DNA of 64,000 bases from Scilla litardierei (lineage: Eukaryota > Streptophyta > Magnoliopsida > Asparagales > Asparagaceae), in contig CM061134.1 in the NCBI GenBank assembly GCA_030789695.1, forward strand, positions 61,635,334-61,699,333. The letters are read 5' to 3'. The notes under the pieces are model-generated. The model was not told the DNA's origin, made no database searches, and was given only the letters and a program-made list of their open reading frames with translations. The position numbers and the translations under genes were made by a program. Below, piece after piece: positions 10,571-20,818 of this stretch (position 1 is the first letter of the stretch; every line of letters begins with the position of its first letter).

Positions 10571-12410
10571 TGATTCGGGTTGAATATTGCATATCTAACC
10601 CCCTATTTAGCCATGTTTTGTGCTTATATGATGCTTAATTGGTCTCTAATACGTTCGTATTTTGTATATCATCATTTATTAGAGATATCACTTGATTTGA
10701 GCACAAAACCGTAATTAACTGAGTATTTCTGCACTTTTTATATTTTTCATAGCTTGGTCTCGATCTCATGATTCCAACGACTATTTATTTGTATTTTTTC
10801 GAGATCTGTGCTAATTACTATGAATTTTTGAATGCAGAATACCATTTAATAGAGAAAGACGCACATAATACGGTGAAATACGGATATACGGTGCTCGTAC
10901 GCGTATCAGCTCAAAACGCAGGGCCACGTGGCGTAGTATGCACCGTTCGATATCCATCCGACAGCCCACAAACGAGAAGAACTCAGCGAAATAGCGGGCT
11001 ACGTGGCATCTTGTGGACTGCGCGATTTCCGATCCTACGGCTCACATGTACCCCCGCATCGGCCTCAGCTTGCATCGAATTGAGCGGGAAATTGTGTACA
11101 CGCGGCGTCATCGTAGCAAATCACCGTGAGATCGAACGGACGACGTACGCTGAACTCAGCAGAGCGGAGCGCGCATTCCTTTAGGCGACATGGCATATCC
11201 TGGGCGGTAGATTTACGATCGAACGGATCGCAGCATTACAAATTCAATTCGAATTCGTATCCACAAGCGGCGACGTGGAGAAATAGGCGTCGTCAGATCC
11301 CGAATCCAACGGTCGATATCGTATACGAGCTGAGTTCTAATAGCAAGCGGGCGCGGAGCGGGAGATCCGCTTGCCACGTGGCGGGATCTCATCAGATCCC
11401 GCCCAGATCTAACGGCGGAGGATTCGAGCGGTTGGCGGAGCGGGTTAATTTGGCTATTGGTGCGGGTTTCGACCCGTTAACAACTTAAAACCCGCAATGT
11501 TTATTATTTAATCGTATTTTGGGCTAGGGTTGCGTATTCTGGCGTATTGGGGGCTCTAGGAGCCGTATTTCGCCACCAAATTTGGAGGCCCTGGGGACAT
11601 AGGCTAGATCTACTATCTGAAGGAGATTTGGGGCTATTTAGAGAGGATTGGTGATATTTTTCCTAACTTTAGCCTTGTATTTCACGTATTTGGCTTAGAA
11701 TTGAAGTATTATTCACGTATTTTGTGGTTTTTATGATGTATTTGTCTATGAAAACTGAATATAATTGCTCCATGCGTGTTTAATCTTCATATGTGTTGGT
11801 GTTGATGTAGTTAGGGTGTCGTAATCATTGATTTTGATGTCTTTTCGCCCTATTTTCATTGTAAAATCGCGTATTTTGCTAGTTTTTACACGTATTGCTC
11901 AAGTATTATCGTTGTTGATGTACTTGTATCAGATATAATCTCTGAAAATTTGTTCGTGGCGTGACCCTTGCGGGCACATACGCTTATTTTCTCATGAAAC
12001 TAGCACTTTAATCGATGTTTAAGGCACTTTTCGATGCTCGTTTATCGTTAAATCTTCTGACGTTCTCGTGCCCTGACCGGACGAAACGTTGAGTTATAGA
12101 AAGGATATTGATAATCATTGATTACACACATCCTAACGAAATCAATACCAACACATACTCTTCATATTAGTACCCCATTTCGAATTCACCGTAGTTATCG
12201 TGGGATTTTCTTTTGTTATTCTAAACTCTTGATCCTATATCTTTATATCTTTAGGTGGTTGGTTATTACCCTATTATTACTCTTTACAAACTGAAGTTCG
12301 TGGTTTTGCAGGTCAGTTGTCCCGTGGATTCGATACCTGGACTCACTAGGATATTACTTGTTCGATCTCCTGCGCTTGGGAGTAGTGCTCACATCATTTG
12401 AGACGAGGCA
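10571..12410 (+). repeat. Gypsy 1 5' LTR
   Basis: It starts TGATTCGGGTTGAATATTGC and ends GAGACGAGGCA, just before the PBS. The upstream half is GC-rich with several ACGTGG boxes. The second half is AT-rich and repeatedly contains CGTATT. The copy at 14768-16606 is a few percent divergent by eye. Confidence 0.9.
10924..11402 (+). promoter_or_regulatory. Cluster of G-box/ABRE-like ACGTGG motifs in gypsy 1 U3
   Basis: Perfect palindromes CCACGTGG occur at 10924-10931 and 11374-11381. ACGTGGC occurs at 11001-11007 and ACGTGG at 11273-11278. A 9-bp perfect inverted repeat (GCGGGATCT and AGATCCCGC) spans 11381-11402. ACGTGGC is the core of plant ABA-response elements. The cluster lies 350-830 bp from the LTR start, where U3 promoter elements are expected. 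Function is inferred only. Confidence 0.4.
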
Positions 12411-12416
12411 AGTTTT

Positions 12417-12434
12417 TGACGCCGTTGCCGGGGA
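12417..12434 (+). other. Gypsy 1 primer-binding site (tRNA-Asp type)
   Basis: TGACGCCGTTGCCGGGGA lies 6 nt after the LTR end. It differs by one base from TGGCGCCGTTGCCGGGGA, the complement of the plant tRNA-Asp 3' end used by Athila-type elements. Confidence 0.85.
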
Positions 12435-12566
12435 TAACAGTACTTGCGATCTACGATTTCAGTTCATTTGGAGGAACATTCGGAGAGATCCTTCCATCTT
12501 ATAGTTTAGGATTTTTTTATTAGTTTTTTCTTTTGTTTTCTCTTTATAAAAAAATTTTCAAAAAAA

Positions 12567-13397
12567 ATGGAGGATGTGGAATCGATGGAGGATGTGGAGT
12601 ATATAGAAGGCATGAATTTTTATCGCACAAACAATGAGTATGATGTACAGTACGATATTGCACACAAACATATGATGGAGAAGCTTAAGATTGTTGGTTT
12701 TAATCAGACTGATTGTGAAACTTTCTTTCAGGCCTGGAGGAGGTTCACAGACATAATATCGAGCTATCCGCAGCATGGGTTCACAAAGAAAGAGCTTATG
12801 GAGTCCTTCCTAGGTGGACTACGATCACAACTGCAGGAATTCTTGGGTGTCATGACGCCGACAGAGGCGTGGAATTACATGGGGTCTTTACAAGAGAATG
12901 AAGAAATCATGAATGAGACTTAGAGCGTGATTCAACGGAGCCTTCAAGCCTTGATCAAGGATACGCAAAGCGTAGATGTACCTTTGCAACACTTGAAAGA
13001 GGAAGTTCAATTGCTCATTCAGACACAGGAGGCTACAACCCATCAATTCCAAGAGAACTTCCTTGCTCGGAGTCGGCAGATTCAGAAATCCATTGAAAAT
13101 CTTACTCTGATTGTCACTTGTTTAGAAGAAAGTAATGCCTTTGAAATTCAATTTTCAGAATCTAACGTGAGTTTATCTTCTATTGCAGGTATACCGAGCG
13201 AGCCATGCCACGATAAATTCACGAATAAAAAGATCGACATGGCAGGAAGTGTGTGCAAAGTAGAGGATGAGCGAGCAATTTTGGATGAACAGGAGGAGGA
13301 GACGACTAGGGACATTGGTTCAAAGAGTATCGATATGGAGCCCGAACCACTCGCTCCTCCAGTTTTTTCCCAAAATCATTACCCATCTCCCCAATGA
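12567..13397 (+). pseudogene. Gypsy 1 gag-like protein, one internal stop
   Basis: A single frame runs from an ATG at 12567 to a TGA at 13395-13397, about 276 codons. It is broken only by a TAG at 12921-12923. The segment FFQAWRRFTDIISSYPQHGF and the following residues align by eye with the Athila/Tat gag region (compare LYEACERFKDLQHPCPHH in gypsy 3). The second half is acidic and probably coiled-coil. No zinc knuckle and no protease motif are visible. It would form the particle core if intact. The internal TAG is compatible with a CAG-to-TAG transition. The stop overlaps the start of the next ORF as ATGA. Confidence 0.65.
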
Positions 13398-13723
13398 TTG
13401 AGCATCATACCAAGAGTAGTGCATATCCTTCAGGGAGTAGTCGTCAACACGCTTTAATTTATTTCACCTATTTTGATGACTACATTTGGAATATTTTTGT
13501 TGAAAGGAATTTTAAACTAATTTGGACTGACATAACTCATCTCTTGCAAGACATTGGTATACAGCTTATAGAGATGCTTGTAGTTGTGTTGCTGGGGTCC
13601 AATTTAGCTTTTGGAGGAAGAATACTCACCGAGGAGCGCAAGGAACAGATAGAACAACTTCCTCCACCATTAAAGATTCGTGATCCGCCATTTGACCACG
13701 GTGTGTTCTTTCCAGTAGCGTAG
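13394..13723 (+). CDS. Gypsy 1 small downstream ORF with shared C-terminal domain
   Basis: A 109-codon ORF begins with the ATG overlapping the gag-like stop (ATGA, 13394-13397). Its last ~90 residues align by eye with the end of the 641-residue gypsy 2 protein. The final motif is KEQIEQLPPPLKIRDPPF here against KEQLEQLPAPAKILDPPF there, preceded by an aromatic-rich segment with a hydrophobic stretch (LVVVLLGSNLAF). I do not recognise the domain. The overlap suggests reinitiation, or that an ancestral fused ORF suffered a frameshift. A chance ORF is unlikely given the sharing. Confidence 0.5.
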   Translation: MIEHHTKSSAYPSGSSRQHALIYFTYFDDYIWNIFVERNFKLIWTDITHLLQDIGIQLIEMLVVVLLGSNLAFGGRILTEERKEQIEQLPPPLKIRDPPFDHGVFFPVA

Positions 13724-14749
13724 ATTTTCATATGCTTTCTAGGATGCTTGCTTGGAATAAACTCGTACCCCTTTCGACATTGATGACAATGTCCATCTTT
13801 AGTTGGGGGGGGGGGGTGTGTATGAGATCTTAGGATTTTTTTTTCAAAAACAAGGCAAAAGAAAAGAATGAACCACCAATCTCATCTTTTCAAAATCCTT
13901 CACACTTCAAATGCGGATGATTATGCGTTATTTGAGTTCTAAACATTGTTTATGGCTTGAATTAATTTTTTTTCCTTCATGGAATTACCGTTAATATGCT
14001 ATTCATGAAAATTTTCAATTGTCATGATTAATATCTCGAAATAGCTTGAATTTATTTCATGCATGCTATGGTGAGGAAAAAGCTTAAGTATACACGATTT
14101 ATTAGAATAGTCTTCAAGTTGAAGAGGAATTTGGCCGTTGTTATTAATGTTTATGTTCGAAGAATGGGTGTTGAGTTGCTTATGAAAAAAAGAGAGAAAA
14201 AAAGGAGTACAAAAAAATGAAATGAATAAGTGTGTCACTTAATAAATAACTTGGTTGGCTTGAGTAGTACAGTCCGATGGGTCCTTTTTGGCCTAATGCC
14301 CTATTATCGTCTGATTTGGGAGCCATTGACTGAAACCTCACTCATTTGATGGAGCGATCCAAGTTATACATTTTTCCACAAATGTTGCTTGATGCGCGTT
14401 ACGCGGAACTAAAAAAAAGAAAAAGAAACGGTGAATAATCTAAGCAACATCGATACCCATGAATTGAACGATTTTTGTGAGATGCCAATTCCTTGGAAAC
14501 AAGAATACTAGCATATTTATAACGATGTGTTATACTTTCGCTTGCGCAAAACGATGCTTGCATGTTATTTATTCAAATTAAATTAGAGAAAATATCATGT
14601 GATTGATATTGTTCATGGATTGTGTATATTGATTGTCTAAATCATGTTGGAAAGCGTATTATTGAGCCAAACCATAAGCAATTGATAGAATTTATTATTT
14701 TACTAATCATCCGTATTCATCGCTCTTTTTGCTAGGGACTAGCAAATCG
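13724..14749 (+). other. Gypsy 1 3' non-coding region
   Basis: AT-rich, with short G- and A-rich runs (for example the poly-G at 13806). GGGGGGGG boxes resembling the PPT occur. No supportable gene. Confidence 0.6.
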
Positions 14750-14767
14750 CTAGTGGGGGGGGGGGGG
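14750..14767 (+). other. Gypsy 1 polypurine tract
   Basis: CTAGTGGGGGGGGGGGGG lies directly before the 3' LTR start (14768). Confidence 0.75.
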
Positions 14768-16606
14768 TGATTCGGGTTGAATATTGCATATCTAACCCCT
14801 ATTTAGCCCTATTTTGTGCTCATATGATGCTTAATTGGTCTCTAATACGTTCGTATTTTGTATATCATCATTTATTAGAGATATCACTTGATTTGAGCAC
14901 AAAACAGTAATTAACTGAGTATTTCTGCACTTTTTATATTTTTCATAGCTTGGTCTCGATCTCGCAATTCCAACGACTATTTATTTGTATTTTTTCGAGA
15001 TCTGTGCTAATTACTATGAATTTTTGAATGCAGAATACCATTTAATAGAGAAATACGCACGTAATACGGTGAAATACGGATATACGGCGCTCGTACGCGG
15101 ATCAGCTCAAAACGCTGGTCCACGTGGCATAGTATGCACCGTCCGATATCCATCCGACGGCCCACAAACGAGAAGAACTCAGCGAAATAGCGGGCTACGC
15201 GGCATCTTGTGGACCGCGCGATTTCCGATCCTACGACTCACATGTACCCCGCATCGGCCTTAGCTTGCATCGAATTGAGCGGGAAATTGTGTACACGCGG
15301 CGTCATCGCAGCAAATCACCGTGAGATCGAACGGACGACGTATGCTGAACTCAGCAGAGCAGAGCGCGCATTCCTTTAGGCGACGTGGCATATCCTGGGC
15401 GGTAGATTTACGATCGAACGGATCACATCATTACGAATTCAATTCGAATTCGTATCCATAAGCGGCGACGTGGAGAAATAGGCGCCGTCAGATCCCGAAT
15501 CCAACGGCCGATATCGTATACGAGCTGAGTTCTAACAGCAAGCGGGCGCGGAGCGGGAGATCCGCTTGCCACGTGGCGGGATCTCATCAGATCTCGCCCA
15601 GATCTAACGGCGGAGGATTCGAGCGGTTGGCGGAGCGGGTTAATTTGGCTATTGGTGCGGGTATCGACCCGTTAACAACTTAAAACCCGCAATGTTTATT
15701 ATTTAAGCGTATTTTGGACTAGGGTTGCGTATTCTGGCGTATTGGGGGCTCTAGGAGCCGTATTTCGCCACCAAATTTGGAGGCCATGAGGACAGAGGCT
15801 ATATCTACTATCTGAAGGAGATTTGGGGCTATTTGGAGAGGATTGGTAATATTTTTCCTAACTTTAGCCTTGTATTTCACGTATTTGGCTTAGAATTGAA
15901 GTATTATTCACGTATTTTGTGGTTTTTATGATGTATTTGTCTATGAAAACTGAATATAATTGCTCCATGCGTGTTTAATCTTCATATGTGTTGGTGTTGA
16001 TGTAGTTAGGGTGTCGTAATCATTGATTTTGATGTCTTTTCGCCCTATTTTCATTGTAAAATCGCGTATTTTGCTAGTTTTTACACGTATTGCTCAAGTA
16101 TTATCGTTGTTGATGTACTTGTATTAGATATAATCTCTGAAAATTTGTTCGTGGCGTGACCCTTGCGGGCACATACGCTTATTTTCTCATGAAACTATCA
16201 CTTTAATCGATGTTTAAGGCACTTTTTGATGCTCGTTTATCGTTAAATCTTCCGACGTTCTCGTGCCCTGACCGAACGAAACGTTGAGTTATAGAAAAGA
16301 TATTGATAATCATTGATCACACACACCCTAACGAAATCAATACCAACACATACTCTCCATATTAGTACCCCATTTCGAATTCACCGTAGTTATCGTGGGA
16401 TTTTCTTTTGTTATTCTAAACTCTTGATCCTATATCTTTATATCTTTAGGTGGTTGGTTATTACCCTATTATTAACTCTTTACAAACTGAAGTTCGTGGT
16501 TTTGCAGGTCAGTTGTCCCGTGGATTCGATACCTGGACTCACTAGGATATTACTTGTTCGATCTCCTGCGCTTGGGAGTAGTGCTCACATCATTTGAGAC
16601 TAGGCA
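14768..16606 (+). repeat. Gypsy 1 3' LTR
   Basis: Direct repeat of 10571-12410 with scattered substitutions and small indels. It ends GAGACTAGGCA and is followed by the target duplication AGGAA. The ACGTGG boxes recur at about 15121, 15385, 15469 and 15570. Confidence 0.9.
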
Positions 16607-16681
16607 AGGAATCACAGTGAACATGTCCTGAAGGACATTCTGATCAAGATCTCCAATATCAGGGAGGGAGATATCAGCAGG
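16607..16681 (-). pseudogene. Copia A env-like ORF, middle fragment (75 bp)
   Basis: The short strip between gypsy 1 and gypsy 2. Read on the minus strand it is open (PADISLPDIGDLDQNVLQDM) and joins the coding on both sides once the two elements and their duplications are removed. It shows that both gypsy elements landed about 70 bp apart in the same ORF. Confidence 0.75.
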
Positions 16682-17078
16682 TGATCGCGCCCCGGATACA
16701 CGTCCCGGAGCGACGATTGTAGTTTTACCGCAAGCGCACGGCGTAATGGCGAGCGGGTATCGAACACGAGGAGGTGGTGTTGGTTCCAATCTATCCTAGG
16801 TTGGTTTGACTACGAACGTTTTATTGGTTGAGATGGTTATGGTGTGATGTAATGGCAATGGTGATGGATGTCGGTGTCGGAGATAGAGAAATCGGTCAGA
16901 TATCGATTCAAATACAATACAATAAAAGAGTCTAGGGCTAGGGAATCCCCACTACGGATCGTCATTCGTCATTGTGAATAGTGAATCTCAATATTACTAG
17001 GCTTGCATTGAGGTGAACTAGTCGTAACTGAATAGAGAACCAAGCTCACGCTCTCACGCTATTGCCGGTCTATAGCAA

Positions 17079-17384
17079 ACCTAGATTAGAGCACACTCTC
17101 GTGCAAACCCTAACCTAAGCCACTAGCATTAGGATCGACATCATTATCCAATCGCTTCTCGAGCCCACTCTCGTGCAAACTCGAGTCACGATCTAGGTTG
17201 TGATAGTTCATATTCGTCCAATCTCTTGCAAACGAATATTGGTATAGATTTACAATTAAAAATCCTAGCTTTGGTCCAATCTCTTGCAAACCAAATCTAG
17301 AGAAATCCAATTGTAAATCTAAATCGAATATCTAGGCCTTCCCATCGATTAGAATCCAATCTCTTGCAAATCCCAAATCGATGG
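17079..17384 (-). ncRNA. Predicted series of five GAGA-tipped hairpins (gypsy 2, 3' LTR copy)
   Basis: Read on the minus strand, five units of TTTGCAAGAGATTGG or TTTGCACGAGAGTG are each enclosed by an inverted repeat. The inner stem (CAA-TTG or CAC-GTG) closes a GAGA tetraloop. Outer stems differ from those of gypsy 3 on both sides but still pair, for example ATTCGT with ACGAAT, or CCATCGATT with AATCGATGG. Predicted by eye only. Confidence 0.55.
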
Positions 17385-17871
17385 AAATCCCTAGCTATCC
17401 GTAGTAAATCAATCACAACCTAACCTCCTAGCAATTCTAGCAATTTAGAAATTCATTCATCACAAATATGAAATTAGATCCATAGGGTTCATCCCCAAAC
17501 CCTAGAACAACAAATCTACACTAGCATAGCAATAAGGATATGAGAATCAATAGAAATCATTGCTTGCATACAAAAAGATAGAAAAACAAAGATTCAAATA
17601 AAAAGAAGAAAATACTTAGCTTGATGAAGATCTTCAATCCAAAATACAAGCTTTTAGACCCAAGAGGGGCCTAGGGCATGGCCTAACCTCTAAAATAATC
17701 CTAAGAAAAACATATGTGGGCTAAGAAAACATAATGGGGGATCTTCTCTAATGGTGGCTACAAAACCCTTATATAGTCTCCCCAAAACCCTAGCAAATAA
17801 CCCTAGAAAACCCCTCAAATTCGTGCCCAAAAACAGCCCAAACCGCAACTTAAAATCTGGGCCCGCCGCCG

Positions 17872-18531
17872 ACTCGGCCGAGTGGAAAATGTGACTCGGC
17901 CGAGTGGAAATTCCTGCACTGCAGCGTCAACTTGCAGAAATTCTCCAGATTTCATCCGACCTCCGATTGGCGCGTTCTTGGCTGCGTTGGAACCGTCATG
18001 AAGTCTACTATCCATAAAAAATATGAGAAAAATACTTTGGTTGCTGGAATGATAACAGATTTCAAAAGAGTGGGAGGCTGTCTGAAAATCTGGGCGCTGC
18101 GTGTCCTCGGCATCACTCGGCCGAGTGGACTTCTGACTCGGTCGAGTGGGCTTCTCTACTCGGCCGAGTGAGCTTCTCTACTCGGCCGAGTGACAGACCC
18201 TGTAAAATTCCAGTAAGTCGGGGGTCTTGGGGGGTCTGTCTTCGGAGGTGACTCGGCCGAGTGGCTTTACTCACTCGGTCGAGAGGCATTCGGTACTCGG
18301 CCGAGTCGGAACCGTCAAAAGCCTGTACATTTCCAGTAAGTCGGCCTCTTTTGATGGTGAATTTCTCATGCCACTCGGGCGATGCGATCTTCTTACTTGG
18401 CCGAGTGGGATATCATCCCTCGGCCGAGTGCACGCCCAATTCCTTCAGTTGGAGCGTGTCCGGTCTGGTCGGCCAAGTGGTCTTCTTGCTCGGCCGAGTG
18501 AGTGCTCCACTCGGCCGAGTGGCATGCTGTA
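17872..18531 (-). repeat. ACTCGGCCGAGT palindrome array (gypsy 2, 3' LTR)
   Basis: More than a dozen copies of the 12-bp palindrome ACTCGGCCGAGT and one-base variants, spaced 10-80 bp apart, lie about 300-950 bp from the LTR start in element orientation. Matching array in the other LTR: 24122-24790. Confidence 0.9.
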
Positions 18532-18826
18532 AATGCCCAATCTTCTCCGTTTCTCCTCCTCATCGCTCCTACAGAGTTCCTTCTTCTTCCACCCGTCTCC
18601 CATCGCCGAATAGCCTTCAAAAGAGCCTTGGGTGACGCTCCGGAGTGGGTGCAAGTCCCTTAAGCTCATTTTTGCTCCCGATCGCTCCATATTTCCTGAA
18701 ATCCGACAAAAACAAGAAATAGTGAAAAGTAACGCAATATCGTCGAATACTCGTGAAAATCGCAATATGAACAATCGAAATGGCGTGAAAACATGCAGAA
18801 AAAAGGTGTAAAATATGGAGCGATCA

Positions 18827-18842
18827 AAATCCCCCAAGCTTA
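18827..18842 (-). other. Gypsy 2 polypurine tract
   Basis: On the minus strand TAAGCTTGGGGGATTT directly precedes the 3' LTR. The same tract precedes the gypsy 3 3' LTR. Confidence 0.85.
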
Positions 18843-20818
18843 CCTCTTACTCGTCCTCGAGGAAGATAAGTAAAGAGACGAACTCGGGACATGAAAACAA
18901 AGGAAATGAAATGAAAGAAAAACAGAGAACACGAGGTGGAAGAGGTTGCTAGATTATTCTCTCATATCTCAAGCCATAAGCTATACATCATGATAACTTG
19001 GGAAATACGATTCACATGCTATAAGGATTTCAAATCTTACTTAGACATGGTACTTGCAAGCTTTTAAGAACAACAAAAGGGATTCTCTAAATTCATACAA
19101 TCAATTCATATCCACGTCACGCATTTCATAGGATTTAATATACAATTCATTGGCGATGCACTTTTTCATCAAAAGTTATAAATGAAGCATATAGGATACA
19201 CACCAAGCATGCAATGGAGAATAGATTAAGAGTCATGGCATTCACATATTTGTTTTAAATCATGAAAAATCTCCATATCTAATATATTTTGCAAAGTCTA
19301 AGCATTATCGAATATTCCCATTCATGCACGTCTCCACTCTAATGTCATACTCACTCATATGGTCAAATGAATTCATCCCCCCAAGCTTAGCTTGAGGCAT
19401 CACATCAAAAGGAATATGATAGTGGAAAATGGGATTTTTGCCTTGGTTTTCCCAAGTATTTTGTGGCTCCAATAATGAGATAGAGAAACCTTTTTCTTTT
19501 TCTTTTGGAACTTTTTGTTTCTCATTTTTCTTTTTGGATTTTTGTAGGAGCTATTTGATTTGTATTTTTGGTTTTTGGCTCCTTTTTGGCTTTTTGGACT
19601 TTTTGGAGCTAACTTTTTCTTTTGTGGGGATTTTTGGGAAATAGATGCGATATAAGTAGCTTTAGGAGGTGAACTTAAGTGACATGTAGAGAATAAAAAG
19701 ATATATGTGGAGAAAGAAATAATGTAACACTCGGTTCACTCTAAGATGTGCACGAACGGTTCAATAAAATAATACTTCAACTAAAACTCATATGTAAGCA
19801 TGGATATTCTCAATCATCTCAATAAATAGTGAAGTCAAGCAGTAAAGCGCACAATCATATCAGGCATGCAACAGAAGGTGAGTAAGACAATAAAACTGAT
19901 GCTTCAGGTATACTAATGATGCGTGAATCTTGGTGCATTTCCAACAAAAGCATACTAAACGCTAATCCATACATTCAGCTTCAATTAATATCATGCATTC
20001 ATGTAGAGGAGTCATCAAAAGAAATAGATTTGCAAGCATATGTGAATAGCAAGACTATGGAATACTCTAAGTAGCATGGCAAGGAATAATAAGCATCGTG
20101 ATGGTTGCTAAAGCAATAAGAGATATCATCATAAGGAATGCATCTAGCAAAAGAAGAGAAAGGAAAATAAAGAAATAAGAAAAAATAAAAGAGAGGAAAG
20201 AAAAGAAAAACAAGCACACAATATGATGCATGAACACACATAAAAGGAAAATAAGATGGAAAAAATCAAAAAGATGATGCAAAATTTTTGAAAAATTCTA
20301 AAAACCTTAAAATAAAGTAAAAATGCAACTAATGCGTCTAAATGGCATGGAAATGCACTCCCCCAAGCTTAAACTTCACATTGCCCTCAATATGATCATA
20401 AAATGAAAAATATGAGGAACAACGATAAATATGAGGGAGGCGAATGAAAAATGATGAAATGAATGACATGAAATCCTAATGCAACTACATGCACATACAA
20501 TGATGCATGAGAGCGCTTTCCCCCACGCTTATACCAAACAATCCTATTCAAATGACTCAATCAAAAATGTCATGGCTTTGCAAAGCGTGATCAAGTCAAA
20601 TGAATAAGAAAGTGAGTATTCACTTGAAAGAAATGCTCGATGGTGGTGAGCAAAAGGATGTGGCGTATCAAAATATGGAGAGGGGAATTAATATATATAA
20701 TGGGTGTGGGGTGTAAAAGATTTTTGTTGCTGTCATATGAGGTGATATTTATTCAAGCAAATCTATACGGTCCTCTCGCTGTCGAGAGATCTCGTGTTTA
20801 TTTAAAGCATAAAAATTT
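18843..20818 (-). other. Gypsy 2 3' non-coding region
   Basis: A 2-kb AT-rich region between the 641-codon ORF and the PPT. TAAGCTTGGGGG-like boxes recur near 19385, 20365 and 20530 on the minus strand. Hydrophobic short ORFs (19429-19644 and 20067-20282) come from poly-T or poly-A composition and are not supported as genes. Confidence 0.6.

Larger units (their letters stand above)
10571..16606 (+). mobile_element. Gypsy 1: non-autonomous LTR element with gag-like ORFs
   Basis: LTRs at 10571-12410 and 14768-16606 (about 1.84 kb) start TGATTCGG and end AGGCA. Target duplications are AGGGA (10566-10570) and AGGAA (16607-16611), one mismatch. A tRNA-Asp-type PBS and a poly-G PPT are present. 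The 2.36-kb interior encodes only a gag-like protein and a small overlapping ORF. There is no protease, RT or integrase, so any movement needed enzymes in trans. It is inserted in the copia A env-like ORF. Confidence 0.9.
16682..18826 (-). repeat. Gypsy 2 3' LTR
   Basis: Near-identical direct repeat of 22933-25088. On the plus strand it starts TGATCGCGCCCCGG and ends GGAGCGATCA. It contains the hairpin series at 17079-17384 and the palindrome array at 17872-18531. Confidence 0.9.

Noticed and set aside
17110..17310. 66-codon ORFs recurring in gypsy 2 and gypsy 3 LTRs (also 23361, 31621, 41359)
   Set aside because: They overlap the hairpin series. The conserved residues correspond to the repeated TTTGCAAGAGATTGG core, so conservation is better explained by RNA structure than by a peptide.
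19429..20282. Hydrophobic small ORFs that look like membrane proteins
   Set aside because: Phe/Leu-rich readings come from poly-T or poly-A-rich non-coding DNA of gypsy 2. No conservation between frames and no support.
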